Shown: piece by piece, positions 10,270-22,600 of the stretch
How the letters are laid out: the number at the start of each line of letters is the position of its first letter
Position numbering within the stretch: the first letter of the stretch is position 1
Origin: Cavia porcellus
Lineage: Eukaryota > Chordata > Mammalia > Rodentia > Caviidae
Length of the DNA stretch: 64,000 bases
Reading direction: 5' to 3'
NCBI RefSeq assembly: GCF_034190915.1
Contig: NW_026947485.1
Span: forward strand, 34,299,519 to 34,363,518
Notes under the pieces: model-generated
What the model was told of the DNA's origin: nothing
Databases searched by the model: none
What the model saw: the letters and a program-made list of their open reading frames with translations, nothing else
Made by a program: the position numbers and the translations under genes

Positions 10270-11321
10270 TGAAAGACCAAATTACAATCTCAAACCTCCA
10301 ACCCATCCAAAGAAACCTGAGGAGCGATGTACATAGAAGAAAATATATACACCTGAAATACTGGACATAATAGCAACTGAAATAAAGAAGCAACTCCAGG
10401 AAGCTTTAAAGGAATTCAAACTAGAAATAATCTCCCAGGTAAAAGAAGAAATGATAAAAGAAATGAAGGAGATGCTGAACATATCAAAAGAAGACACAGT
10501 TAAAAAACTGGAGGAACTAAACAAAAAGAATCTCTGGGTGAGCAATATAAGAAACAAACAGAAAACATACAGCAGATGCACAAGATATGCAGGAAATCAA
10601 AAATTCCATTGAAAGCTGTAAAAACTGCTTCAGTGAAAGTGAAGATAGAATTTCAGACCTCGAAGACAAGATTGCAGCTAGTGAACGGGAAAGGAAAGAT
10701 CTTTTAAAACTAACAAGGAATCAGGAAATAACAATTCTACAATGGCAAGATGACACAAAGAAAAACAACCTAAGATTGATAGGAATTAATGAAAAAGAAG
10801 GGGACAACATAAAGGAGGTCAAGAGGATATTTAGAGAAGTAATAGCTGAAAATTTCACAAACATGAGATTGGAAACTGACATCAGGATCAGTAAAGCATA
10901 TAGAACTCCAAATAGCCATAAACAAAATAAAACTATACCCAGACATATAATAATCACAATCCCAGCAATCCAACATAAGAATAGAATATTAAAAGCTGTC
11001 AGAGAGAAAAGACAGATCACTTATAAAGGAAAACCTATCAGAATCATAGCAGACTTCTCAGCACAAACAATAAAGTGAAGAAGAGCATGGAGTGAAGTAT
11101 TCCACATCCTAAAGGAATATGATTTCCAACCTAGACTGATGTACCTTGCAAAACTGTACTTCAAAATCAATGGAGAAATAAGATACTTCCATGACAAAGA
11201 AAAGCTGAAGAACTTCATGATCACCAAGCCAACCCTGCAAAGAATACTGAAAGACAGTTTAGATACAATTATGAAAAAAACCACTAAGCAAAGCAGACAG
11301 TTAAACAGAACAGAAAGATAA
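10270..11321 (+). pseudogene. L1 ORF1, broken
   Basis: The L1 RNA-binding protein. Open from 10587 to 11078 with the end of the coiled coil (SEDRISDLEDKI) and the RRM (NLRLIGINEKEGDNI). The C-terminal domain reads YKGKPIRIIADFSAQTIK, is cut by an in-frame TGA at about 11076, and continues 11085-11321. The N-terminal coiled-coil part upstream of 10587 is out of frame. Diverged from the ORF1 at 1393-2538. Confidence 0.8.
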
Positions 11322-11344
11322 AGATGCAATAGCAGAATGATAAC

Positions 11345-14300
11345 ATGTCAACAATAAACCAACATATAACAGTTATAACCATTAATGTAAGTGGTCTCAA
11401 TGCACCAATTAAAAGAAACAGACTAGCAGAATGGATCAAGAAACAAAATACAACCATATGCTGTCTGCAAGAAACTCATCTAACCTAAAAGGATACTCAC
11501 AGACTGAAAGTCAAAGGATGGAAAACATTACTTCACTCAACAGGAACCCCAAAAAAGTGGGAGTAGCCATTCTGTTTGCAAACAATGTGAACTTTAAACC
11601 AATAATGATCAGAAGAGATAAAGAAGGTCACTACATACTGGTTAGGGTAAAACTTCAAGAGGAAGAGATAACTATCTTAAATATATATGCACCAAATTCC
11701 AGAGCACCCAGTTATATAAAATAAGTATTAACAGAAAAGAAAAACCAAATTATCAGTAACACAGTTATAACAAGAGACCTTAACACACCATTGACACTAA
11801 GGGACAGATCAACCAGACAGAAAATCAGCAAAGACATAACAGAACTGAATTACACCTGTGAACAAATGGACTTGATAGACATATACAGAGTGTTCCATCC
11901 AACAACATCAGAATACACATTCTTCTCAGCAGTACATGGGTCATTATCTAAAATAGATCATATATTAGCTCACAGAACATATTTAAATAAATGCAAAAGA
12001 GTTGAAATTATCCCTTGAATGTTATTAGATCATAGCGCTATGAAATTAGAAATTAAAGATGAAAGATACTGCAAAAATCCCACAAACACATGGAAACTGA
12101 ATAACACACTTTTGAGTAATCAGTGGGTCACAGGGGAAATTAAAGAAGAAATTAAACAATACCTACAAGCAGACGAAAATACAAATACAACTTACAGAAT
12201 CTGTGGGATGCAATGAAAGCCATCCTCAGAGGAAAATTTATTGCACTGAGTTCCCACATCAGGAAAACAGAACGAATACAAATAAATAACCTGATGTTAC
12301 ACCTCAAACATCTAGAAAAATAAGAGCAAGTCAAGCCAAAAGCCAAAAGAAGAGAAGAAATTATAAAAATCAGAGCAGAAATCAATGCTATAGAGAATAA
12401 GAAAACAATCCAAAGAATCAATGAATCAAAGAGTTGGTTCTTTGAAAGAATAAATAAAATTAATATGACCCTAGACAACCTTATTTTAAAAAGGAAAGAA
12501 AAAGCTCAAATTCATGCAATAAGAAATGAAGAAGATGAAATCACTACAGATTCTATAGATATACAGATCATCAACACCTATTTTGAAAACCTCCACTCTC
12601 AAAGGTTGATAACACAGAAGAAATAGACAGATTCCTAGAAACATATGAAGTACCAAAACTAGGTCAAGAAGATGTAAAACTGCTGAATAACCCAATTTCT
12701 ATTAATGAAATTGAAAATGTAATTAAGTCCTTACCTACAAAGAAGAGCCCAGGCCCAGACGGATTCACTGCAGAATTCTACAAGCTCTTCAGTGAAATTG
12801 AAAGGGAAGCAATCCTTCCTAAGTCATTCCTGAAAGCAAATATTGCTCTAGTACCAAAACTTGAGCAAGACCCAACTAAAAAAGAGAACTACAGACCAAT
12901 CTCCCTAATGAACACAGATGCAAAAATCTTCAATAAAATATTGGCAAATAGGATGCAGCAAATCATCAAGTAGATTATACACATGACCAAGTGGGATTCA
13001 TCCCAGGCACGCAGAGATGGTTCAACATATGTAAATCAATAAATGTAATCCACCATATCAATAAAGCCAAAAGTAAGAATCACGTGATCATTTCTATAGA
13101 TGCAGAAAAAGCCTTTGATAAGGTCCAACATTCATTTATGATAAGAACTTTACAGAAAATTGGAATAGATGATCTTTACCTCAATATAATAAAGGCCATC
13201 TATGACAAACCAACAGCCAGTATCATACTAAATGGCCAAAAATTTAAGACGTTTACCTTAAAATCAGGCACAAGACAAGGATATCCCTTATCACGGCTAT
13301 TTAATATAGTACTGGAAATACTAGCCAGAGCAATTAGACAAGAAAGAGAAATAAAATGGGTAAAGATAGGAAAAGAAGAATTTAAATTATCATTATTTGC
13401 AGATGACATGATTCTCTACATAGAAGACCCCCAAAACTCCATTGAAAGACTCTTAGATATAGTAAATAAGATCAGTAATGTAGCTGGATACAAAATCAAT
13501 ACTCAAAAATCAATAGCATTCCTACACACTAACAACAAAATCACTGACAGAGAAAAAAGAGATGCCACACCCTTCACACTAGCAACCAAACAATGAAATA
13601 TTTAGGAATTACTCTCACAAAAGAAGTGAAAGACCTATACAGGGAAAATTATAATACATTGAAAAAAGAAATTGAAGACAATATCAGAAAGTGGAAAGAC
13701 ATCCCTTGCTCATGGATAGGAAGAATAAATATTGTGAAAATGACCATTCTCCCAAAACTGTTATACAGATTCAAAGCAATCCCAATAAAAATGCCATCAA
13801 CATACCTCATAGATTTCAAGAAATCACTCCTAAAATTCATCTGGAGTGAAAAGAGACATAGAATAGCAAAGACAGTTCTAAGCAACAAAGGCAAGGCAGG
13901 AGGCATCACAATCCCCGACTTGAAGTTATACTCAAAGCAACCATAGTAAAATCAACATGGTACTGGAACCAAAACAGAGCTGAAGATCAGTGGAATAGAT
14001 TAAAGGATTCAACCACAACTAGAAACACCCTCAACCATCTTATCTTTGATAAAGGGGCCAAACATGTTCACTGGAAGAACGACAGTCTCTTTAATAAGTG
14101 ATGCTGGGAAAACTGGCTCTCCATATGCTGAAAACTAAAACTAGCCCCATGCCTATCATCATCTACTAAATTAAAATCTAAATGGAGCAAAGATCTGAAT
14201 ATTAAAACAGAAACACTAAATCTTATGGAAGACAAATTGGGTAAAAACCTTGAAGACATAGGGGTAGGTAGATAATTCATGAACAGCACTCAAACTGCAC

Positions 14301-15076
14301 GGGAAATACCTCCCAGAATCAATAACTGGGATCATCTCTTATTAAACAGATGTCAAAAGAAATCTCCAGGATAGTGAAAAGAAAACCCACAAACTGGGAA
14401 AAAATCTTAGTGAACTGTCCCTCAGATAAACGACTTCTGTCTAAAACATATAAAGAATTTTAAAAAATCAGACCCCCAAAGTTCAAAGATCCAATGCAAA
14501 AATGGGCATGTGAGATGAATACACACTTCTCAGATGAAGAAATACAAATGGCAAATAAATACAAGAAAAAATGTTCATCATCAGTATTCATTAGAGAAAT
14601 GCAAATTAAAACCACACTGAGATTCCGTCTCACTCCTGAAAGAATGGCCAGGATCAAGAAAACCACCACCAACAAATGGGGAAAAAGGAACTCTCCTGCA
14701 CTTTTGGTGGGAGTGTAGACTGGTGCAACCATTGTGGAGGTCAGTCTGGAGATTTCTCAAAAAGCTGGGGTTGGAAGTCACATTTGTTTCAGCTATTCCA
14801 CTTCTAGGCATATTCCCAGAAGAAATGAAAACATCATACCACAGTGATATATGTGCACCCATGTTTATAGCAGCATAGTTTGTAATAGCCAGATCTTGGA
14901 AACAACCTAAGTGTCCATCAACTGAAGAATGGATAAAAAACTTGTGGTATTTTTATACAATGGAGTACTACTCAGCTATAAAGAAGGATTAGATTGAGAT
15001 ATTTATAAATAAATGGGTGCAGCTTGAGACCATACTCATAAGTGAAATAAATCAAACTCACAGGTATAAATACTGA
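11345..15076 (+). pseudogene. L1 ORF2 (endonuclease-reverse transcriptase), broken
   Basis: Encodes the nicking endonuclease and reverse transcriptase of L1. The endonuclease starts at the ATG at 11345 with the catalytic Asn motif (TINVSGLN) and CCLQETH retaining the catalytic Glu; a stop follows at once. More endonuclease sequence lies at 11791-12018, including SKIDHIL. The reverse transcriptase is open 12991-13596 with [10 protein letters not shown] and FADD (13396-13407), both catalytic Asp present, then continues in another frame at 13593-13946. The Cys-rich C-terminus lies near 14620-14740. The last codons end at a TGA at 15074-15076. Several stops and frameshifts exclude activity. Confidence 0.85.
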
Positions 15077-16862
15077 ATAGTTTCCCTAGTGTAAGAAATG
15101 ATATAAATATATAAAAGTATGTGGTAATCATGATTACCCATTTTATGGCTTTGAAGCCTTATAAAGTTTTCACTCATTAATTCGAATGGCTTTATTCTGG
15201 GCTGTTTGATATAACTGGCCTGTGATGATATGAACGGCTATTTTGAAGAAAACAAGACATCATGATAGCTAGTGCTGATTTAATATCATCATGTTTTGAA
15301 GTCCCATCCAACTGTTGTTCTTCTGTCTCCATTGCTTTTATTATGTTGTATCTTATTGGATTTTATTATATGTGATTGTATAAACAAAATTTTTTATAGG
15401 CAAAGATAATATAGAAACCATTGTTCGTTTTCTGTTAGCTGGTTCTAAAAACCTTGTTGTAGGGAGCAGCTTCGAATAGCTGCTGCTGCCCTGCCCCTCC
15501 TGCCTGAGGGCATTTTGTGTGTCAGCCTACATTTCCCATGATCCTCATGTCTGCCTACATTACCCATAATCCTCTCCTGCTTACGTCATATATCTGGATG
15601 TGATGATGACCTATCAGATAACACTCTGTGCCCTCTTCCTGCCCTTGGCCCGCCCCCCACCCTATATAAGTTGTAGCCGTTTTAAAAATAAATGAGACTC
15701 CATTGGAATCGCATCCTGTCTCCATCTCTCTTTTCTCTTGCCCTGACCCCATCCCCGATCCCCTCTCCAGGTGAGACCCACAAACTGGTCCGCGGGCCGG
15801 ATCAAGTGGCGTGCATCGTGGGGCGGGACACTTGTAATACTTTCATCCTCTTGAATGGTTTCACACTGTCTTGATATGTTTGATGCTATAGTACATGAAG
15901 TTATACTCAAATATTTCAAGGAAAGAGACACTATGGTATTAAGTCAGGTTATCTTGTGGTGAAACACTATGTTGCTTAAATTGTTCTGTTCCTACCTACA
16001 TTGTTATGTCCTTTTTTATCTCAATCTCCCCCCTTTTAAAATTTATTTATTTATTTATTTTTTAATTAAGGGAAAAGATTTTAAAAAATTAGCAGAATAT
16101 ATTACAGTAACTTTTTTGATTCCCTATTAACTCGATTTGAAGCCCTGTATTGCTCTCACCATCCTGTTTTGACTGATTTTACTCTATTCTATTCTGTTTG
16201 ATAGTATTAATTTTGAGATATACAGGCAACTACTTTGAAGGCAATAAGATTCACTATGATGCCCATTCTGGTTTGACTATTATCTTCTTTTGAATTTCAG
16301 TAATGTCTCCAATGTTTAGGCTTTATTGGTTTTGTTCTGTACTGTTTTGTTCAATTTTATTATACCTGATGATATAGGCAATTCTTTTTAAGGTAGCAAG
16401 AGGCATTATGGTAACCACTGTTGATTACCTTGTGTTCTGTTTTTACATCATGTACTATGTCCATCTTTTGTTTTGACTGACTGCTTTGTTTTGTCACATT
16501 TGGTTTTATTCTCTTCCAAAAAAAGTAATAAGAACTGTGGGAGTAATAAAACCCCAAATGTGTGAACATTATTGTAAAAAAGAGAGGAAAAGAAAGTGCT
16601 CTAATGGACATAACTTCAAGTGTGCTTAGATGTGTAAGATAGATGACCATATTACTAAGGTTTTGTTGGATCATTGAACACTACTGTTTGCAGTCCCACT
16701 GTTTGAATGTCCACTTTATATGCTTAATTTTGTAACTTGATCAACTATTTCTAAGATGACAATGTATAATCTATTAACTAGTGATTTCTTACTGTTTTTT
16801 TGAAATTCTGTATTACTTGTACCCTTTTACTATTTTCTTTTCTTTTTTTCTTTAAATAAAAA
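15077..16862 (+). repeat. L1 3' UTR, long form, with LTR insertion
   Basis: Some 1.4 kb without the LTR. The distal 1.2 kb is the sequence shared with both ORF1-only elements and the twin-primed copy. It is built from loosely repeated modules of roughly 100-150 bases. Ends in an A-rich tail (TTTAAATAAAAAAATCAC). Confidence 0.8.
15458..15830 (+). mobile_element. Solo LTR of an endogenous retrovirus inside the L1 3' UTR
   Basis: 373 bp starting TGTAGGGAGC and ending GGGCGGGACA, flanked by CTTGT at 15453-15457 and 15831-15835. Contains a TATATAAG box at about 15662 and an AATAAA at about 15688, followed by a pyrimidine-rich tract. TG...CA ends, a promoter and a poly-A signal define an LTR. No internal retroviral sequence is present, so it is a solo LTR left by recombination. 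The family looks like a rodent class II LTR, but that is a guess. Confidence 0.8.
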
Positions 16863-16869
16863 AATCACT

Positions 16870-19030
16870 TAATAATTTCAATAGGTGCATAAAAGAGCTT
16901 TTGCCAAAATCCAACATCTATTCATGACAAAAACTCTGAAGAAAATAGGTATGAAAGGATCTTATTTCAATGTGATAAAAGCAATTTATGACAAATCTAT
17001 TGACAACATCATATAAAATGGGAAAAAACCAAGAGCTTTCTTTCTAAAATCAGGAACAAGTCAAAGATGTTCACTATCATCATTGCTGTTCAACAGAGTC
17101 CTCAAAACATTAGCTAGAGCAATCAGACAAGAGAAACAAAAGAGATATTACATCAAAGGAAGTCAGATTATCATTATGTGTAGATGACAAGATCCTCTAC
17201 ATAGAAGACTCAAAAAATTCCACCAGAAGATTTCTAGAATTAATAGCTAAACCAACAATGTAGGAGGATACATAACCAACACACAAGAATCAGTAGTTTT
17301 CCTGTACACTAATAATGAACTTAGTGAGGAAAACAACATCATTCATAATAGAAATGAGGAAAAATAAACATCTAGGCATTAACCTAATCAACAAAATGGA
17401 AGATCTTTACAATGAAAATTACATCATTTTGAAAAAGAAAATTGAAGAAGACATCAGAAAATAGAAAGACATCTTTTTCTTGGATAGGTAGAATCAATGT
17501 AGCTGAAATAGCTACATTCCTAAACTGAAACATTGATTTACTGCAATTTCAGTAAAAATACCAACAGCATTCTTCATAAAACTAGAGAAAACCATCTTAA
17601 ACTCATATGGAACCAGAATAGAAGAGATCCAGAATAGCAAAAACAATCCGAGGCAGCAAAAGCAAACAAGAAGTATCACAATCCCACATTTGAAGTTATA
17701 TTACAAAATTACACTGATAAAAATAGTGTGGTACTGGCACAAAAACAGAAACATGGATCAATGGAACAGAATAGAGGAAGCACAAACAATGCCAGGCAAC
17801 TCAGTTATTTGATTTTGGCAAAAACATACACTAGAGGAAAGATATATCCTTTCATAAATTGTGTTGGGAAAATTGGATACCCACAAGTAGAAGATTGAGT
17901 CTAGACCTATATATATATATCTCACCTTGTACTACACTGAAGTAAAAGTGGATCAAAGATCCAAATGTTGAAACAAACATCTAATCTTCTGCAAGACAAA
18001 ATACATAAAACTCCTGAAGTCATAGGTATAGGCAAAAACAGAACAAGTGGAACGAGAAATAGTGTCAGTAATCAACAAATGGGCTAATATTAAATGTAAA
18101 AGCTTCGATACAGCAAAAGAAACAACAATCAGCAAAGTAAAGAGATCACCTACAGAATAGGAAAACTTTCTGCCAGCTGTTCCTCAGATAGCATATGCCA
18201 TAGAAACAACAGAAAAAATTTAAACTTCTCCTCAAATAAAAGAACAAATCCAAAAATGTGCAACTGAAACACATTTCTCAGAAAAAGTAAAAATGGTCAA
18301 TAAATGTATGAAAAAATGTCCAACATTGCTGAGCATAGAGGAATGCAAATTAAAATAACACAGAGATTCAATGTTATTTTAGAAAGAATGGCTTTCATCA
18401 ACAAATCATATAACAATGCTGCTGAAGGTGTAGGGGAAAGGGAACATTTTTACACTGTGGTAAGAATGTTTAGTCCAGCCGACGAAATTAGTACATATTC
18501 ATACTATGGAAATCAGTGTGAAGATTCCTAAAAAACTCTAACAACTAGAGTTGCTTTTTGGTATCTTTTTTAAAGAGGTTAAGAGGGTTCAGGGATTTAG
18601 CTCAGCAGCATCAGGGCCTGCCTGACAAACACAAGGTTGTGAGTTCAATCCTTTGTACTAAAACTAAATAAATAACTAACTAAATAAAACAGTAACATAT
18701 GCATCCCCAAGTTTATGTTACCACATTGTTCAATGCTAAATCTTGGAAGTGGCCTATATGCACATCAACAGATGAATGGATAAAGAAAATGTGGTATTCA
18801 TACACAATGGAGTACCACTCTGGCATAAAGAAGGATAAATGTTAAACATTTGTTGATAAATGAATGCACCGTGAGGCCACAATATAAAGTGAAACAAGTA
18901 GACATACAAGCCTAAATATTGATGGCATGATTTCTCTTATATGAGAAACTCAAACTATAAATAGTAAAATGAAAGCTTAGAGAGTTGTAAGACTTTTTTC
19001 AAATGGGAAGAAAAATGAAAGCTGGAAAGA
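16870..19030 (+). mobile_element. Old L1 ORF2, downstream half of a split element
   Basis: Continues the fragment at 8565-9583: reverse transcriptase from the KAF-region codons through a degenerate YVDDKIL-like site (about 17175), on through the C-terminal region (GVGEREHFYTVVRM, about 18430) to ORF2-end sequence near 18850. Interrupted at 18585-18690 by an ID SINE. Ends in a purine-rich, tail-like tract at about 19010-19050. Heavily mutated. Confidence 0.75.
18585..18690 (+). mobile_element. ID SINE (tRNA-derived), diverged
   Basis: GGGATTTAGCTCAGCAGCAT (A box) and GTGAGTTCAATCC (B box), followed by an A/T-rich tail with AAATAAATAACTAAC repeats. Lies inside the old L1. Confidence 0.85.
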
Positions 19031-19304
19031 GGGAGAGAGGAGAGAGGAGTTATTCCCAGAGAAGCAAAGGAATGTGTTTCATAAGAGGATGTATAATATT
19101 TATATATCAGGGTCTAATTCTCCAAAAATTATCTGAGAATGAAAATTTGCAGTGAGAATTTGCATGCCATAATTAACCTTGTGGGTATGCAGCAACTTTG
19201 AGCCAAGGGAATATTTCTATGTCAAAATGAGAGACAGGGGATAAAACATTTTGAACCAATAATCCTTGGCTACAAAGTTCAATAACATGGAGGACATCAG
19301 TTTT

Positions 19305-19605
19305 CTTAGTCTCTTCCCTTGTTCCTGGAACAGAATACCCACACCCACAACCCACCCACAACTGAAGGAAAGAGGTTAATTTGAGTTTGCATTTCAGTCC
19401 ACAGTCTCTTGAACCAAAAGCATAGACAAGGGAGAAGCCAGGAAGGAAATTCTAACTTTCCTGGGAGACACCCATATTGATCCCTGTCTTTTGACCAAAT
19501 TCCACTTAAAGTCAGCCAGGTATAATACCCCAAAATCCAGTCACCTTCTAAACATCCCATCTATGAGTTCATGAGGCCTTAGGGGAATCCTAACATGTGA
19601 ACAAT
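19305..19605 (-). mobile_element. Probable MaLR-type LTR
   Basis: On the minus strand the segment shows the usual MaLR order: early GGTGACTGGATT-like sequence, then GTGGACTGAAATGCAAACTCAAATTAACCTCTTTCC near the 3' part, then ATTCTGTTCCAGGAAC. Boundaries are approximate. Confidence 0.45.
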
Positions 19606-22600
19606 CAGCCCAATAAACAATTGCAGAACAATTTGAATCTTTCGTTTTTAAGATTGCAGTGGTCTTTGTGTAAGGTTATGGCTCTGATCATCATTCTGAA
19701 TCATTTTGATTATTAGGCACATGAGCATGAAATTTCACCTTCATAAAAAGGTGGCTTTATTAGTATTTTTTATTAAAGGTTGGCATGAACAATTCAGTTT
19801 TGAATCTATCAACTTTCATGGGTTTACCAATATTTTTCTTTTGCTAGACTAATAAATTAAAAACAAAAGAGTATCTTTTATTTTATAACAGTTGTGGTAA
19901 CAACTAAAAGCTTTATCCACACAGAATGTAACTTGCTGTTAATCATTTGTTACCCTTTATTTATGATATCTCAATAATCATTTGAAATATTCACAAACCT
20001 TCACTTTTTAATATTATAGAAGTAATATACGTTCTTTGTAGAGAGTAAAAAAACCACAGAAAATAGAAGATAATGCAAGAACATAGAAGTCATTGCACAT
20101 TTAGAGATGATTATTGTAAATAACATGAGGATATGTCAGGGATATACAGCCAAGTTGGTAAGTCCCAAATCAGAGGAGAGCTATGCCCCATTTCCCAAGC
20201 TTATTCCCAAAAAAGATATCCAATTTGGGTTGGAAACTGTAGATTCCAGGACAATCACAGTGACAGCAGGAGGTATCCAAGTGTGTGGACCCAGGATAGC
20301 CTGAGGGCATCCCATGAGCCTCAGCACAGTGCAAATTTCCATTATTCACACCCACTGTAGAGGCTCACTGAAAGGAAGAGGTGGGTCATCCAGGAATATT
20401 TCATAGTTGGCATTGTGCAGGTTGTAAGGTGTATGTGTGTTATCTGTTTGTCATATACAAATGGATCAGAGACCAGGGAGTGAGCTTTATGACTAGGGAT
20501 TTGTTGGTGATATGGGCATCATGGATTCCTAGTGATCACGTGTAAGGACCAGATAAATAGGTCAAATCTCAGGGGAAGCCATCCTCAGATCATAGTCATA
20601 TTCAACACTTACACATGTCCCCCACATGTCCACTTGAATCTCACTAACAACCAGAGGGAAGAAATCCTAAATGTAGTAGATTTTAATCCTGAAAGAAGTC
20701 TAAGTCAAAATAAAATACCAGAGGAGGCAAGTGTCAACAAAAAGTATAATACAGAATATTTTCTGAAGAAGACATCCAGAAGCAATTGCGTCCAGCTCAG
20801 TTTTCCTCATGCCATTTATAATCAATTTAATTTCATTTATAATATGTTTTATTTCCATGATGAACTGAGAAACCTCCTGGCTTGAAATTTACCTCAAGGA
20901 AAATGGACCCAATCATAAAACTTACCCATCTTAAAAGAGATAAACAGAAGAGCCTTAGTTAGATGAGGAAAGAGCTGATTTTGAGCCTAACATGTTCTTT
21001 TTAGAATTGTATAAAAGTTGATGATTCCAGGATGGAGTTGTCCTTGTCAGATTCAGACAAAACTGAAGCCGGGAGATAATGAAAAGGGAGGGCTCTAGCT
21101 TGCCTGCTTGAGATAGTATTTCAAGGACTTTCTAAAGTCTCACAAATGATTCCTTCTTGTTCTACTCACATTCCACGCTTTATACATTTCATCTTCACAG
21201 ATTTCTGTAACAAAGTTTAGTTTTACTGTTCTCCCAGGCTTCAGCAATCCAGATAAAATCCTCTGGATAGAATACTTATCTGGAAATGGCACCTTCACCA
21301 ATGAGAGACTCCAACTCCTACCTTGAGTCTCCAATACCAGTGAATTCTATATCCAAATAGTTCATGTATATTTTTTCCTTTTGTCTTTAAAAACATTCCC
21401 CTACTTCTACCTCCTTGGGTATAACCAGGGTTTTCTGTGGTACATATAGTCTCATCATAATGCTTTCTCATTTCCTAATAAATATCTTTACTCTTTGGAG
21501 AATCTTCGATTGCTATTTACTTTCCTAATCACTTTTGGGGTCTTTATCTGGTCCTGTACTATATGGATTATCTCATGAAATAGATGCTACAATCCTACTT
21601 CACAGTTGAACTGATATGTAAGACTTTAACTAATGTACTCAAGGAAATAGTAAACAAGGGATTTCATTCTGTCTGGTTCCAGAAACATTTGTTTGTATTT
21701 TTGTTTATAATTTGGCACTGTGCTGAATTATATGTGTTCCTTAGTTTGATTGTAATAATGCCAAAAGGTAGGTTTGATTGTTAACCACATTTTACAGAGG
21801 AAAAATCTGAAATAAATTGGCCTAAAGTCAAGAGGCACAGTCAAAATGCATAAAGTTTTTCTGTTTTATGTGTTCTCAGTTCATTGCAAAGAGGCTGAAA
21901 TTAAATCTTGAAGTAGGCATTGACCTCCTTGCTATATAAGGTGACACAGTTCATGGATGTTCATTGGAATGATACTTCCATACATGAAAAATCTCAACAC
22001 ACTTCTCTAGTGATTGTTAAATTATCCATTTCAAAATTAAAGATACACATATGTCTCATAATCACATAGCTACTGGAAAGTACTATAAAGTCTCATGGAT
22101 CTACATATGGGACATCTTATTAGATGATATGACGGTGTTGGTGAATTAGGAATTGTGACTCAAAGAATAAAAAATGTATGTTATTACTGAAAGATTTCTT
22201 GTGGAACCATTAAAATTGAGTTAGTAAAGGAAGATTTTTATTGGCTAATTGGGTTCAATCAATTAATCCAAATTTTTCAACTCATAACAACAACCATTTA
22301 TTTGCTTATAATTTTGCAAGTTGGCAGTTTGGGCTGGAATTCATTGATAGGTTGTCTCTGCTCTAAATGGTGACAGATTTGGGTTTCATTTGTGTGGATG
22401 GTGATGTCAGGGAGCACTGGGAGCCCTGTTCTCCAGGGGTCTCACTTACCTACCAGGAGCCTAACTTGGACTTGCTCACAAGGCAGTAGCATTCTAGTGG
22501 GCCTCCTCTCGTAATGTATGCAGTGTTACTTCCCCCACATTCTGTCATTAAGCAACTCACAACATCAGTACAGAGTCAAGAGATAAGAAATAGATGTTAT

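Larger units (their letters stand above)
9584..16862 (+). mobile_element. Near full-length L1, younger, nested in old L1
   Basis: Order on the plus strand: monomeric 5' UTR (9597-10190), ORF1 (about 10270-11321), ORF2 (11345-15076), long 3' UTR (15077-16862) split by a solo LTR. Likely TSDs are ATAAAAATCACAT at about 9571-9583 and ATAAAAAAATCACT at about 16856-16870, imperfect because they abut the A tail. Both ORFs carry stops and frameshifts, so the element is dead. Confidence 0.85.

Noticed and set aside
9584..16862. An active autonomous L1
   Set aside because: ORF1 has an in-frame TGA near 11076 and ORF2 has a stop soon after the endonuclease motif plus several frameshifts, although both reverse transcriptase Asp residues remain.
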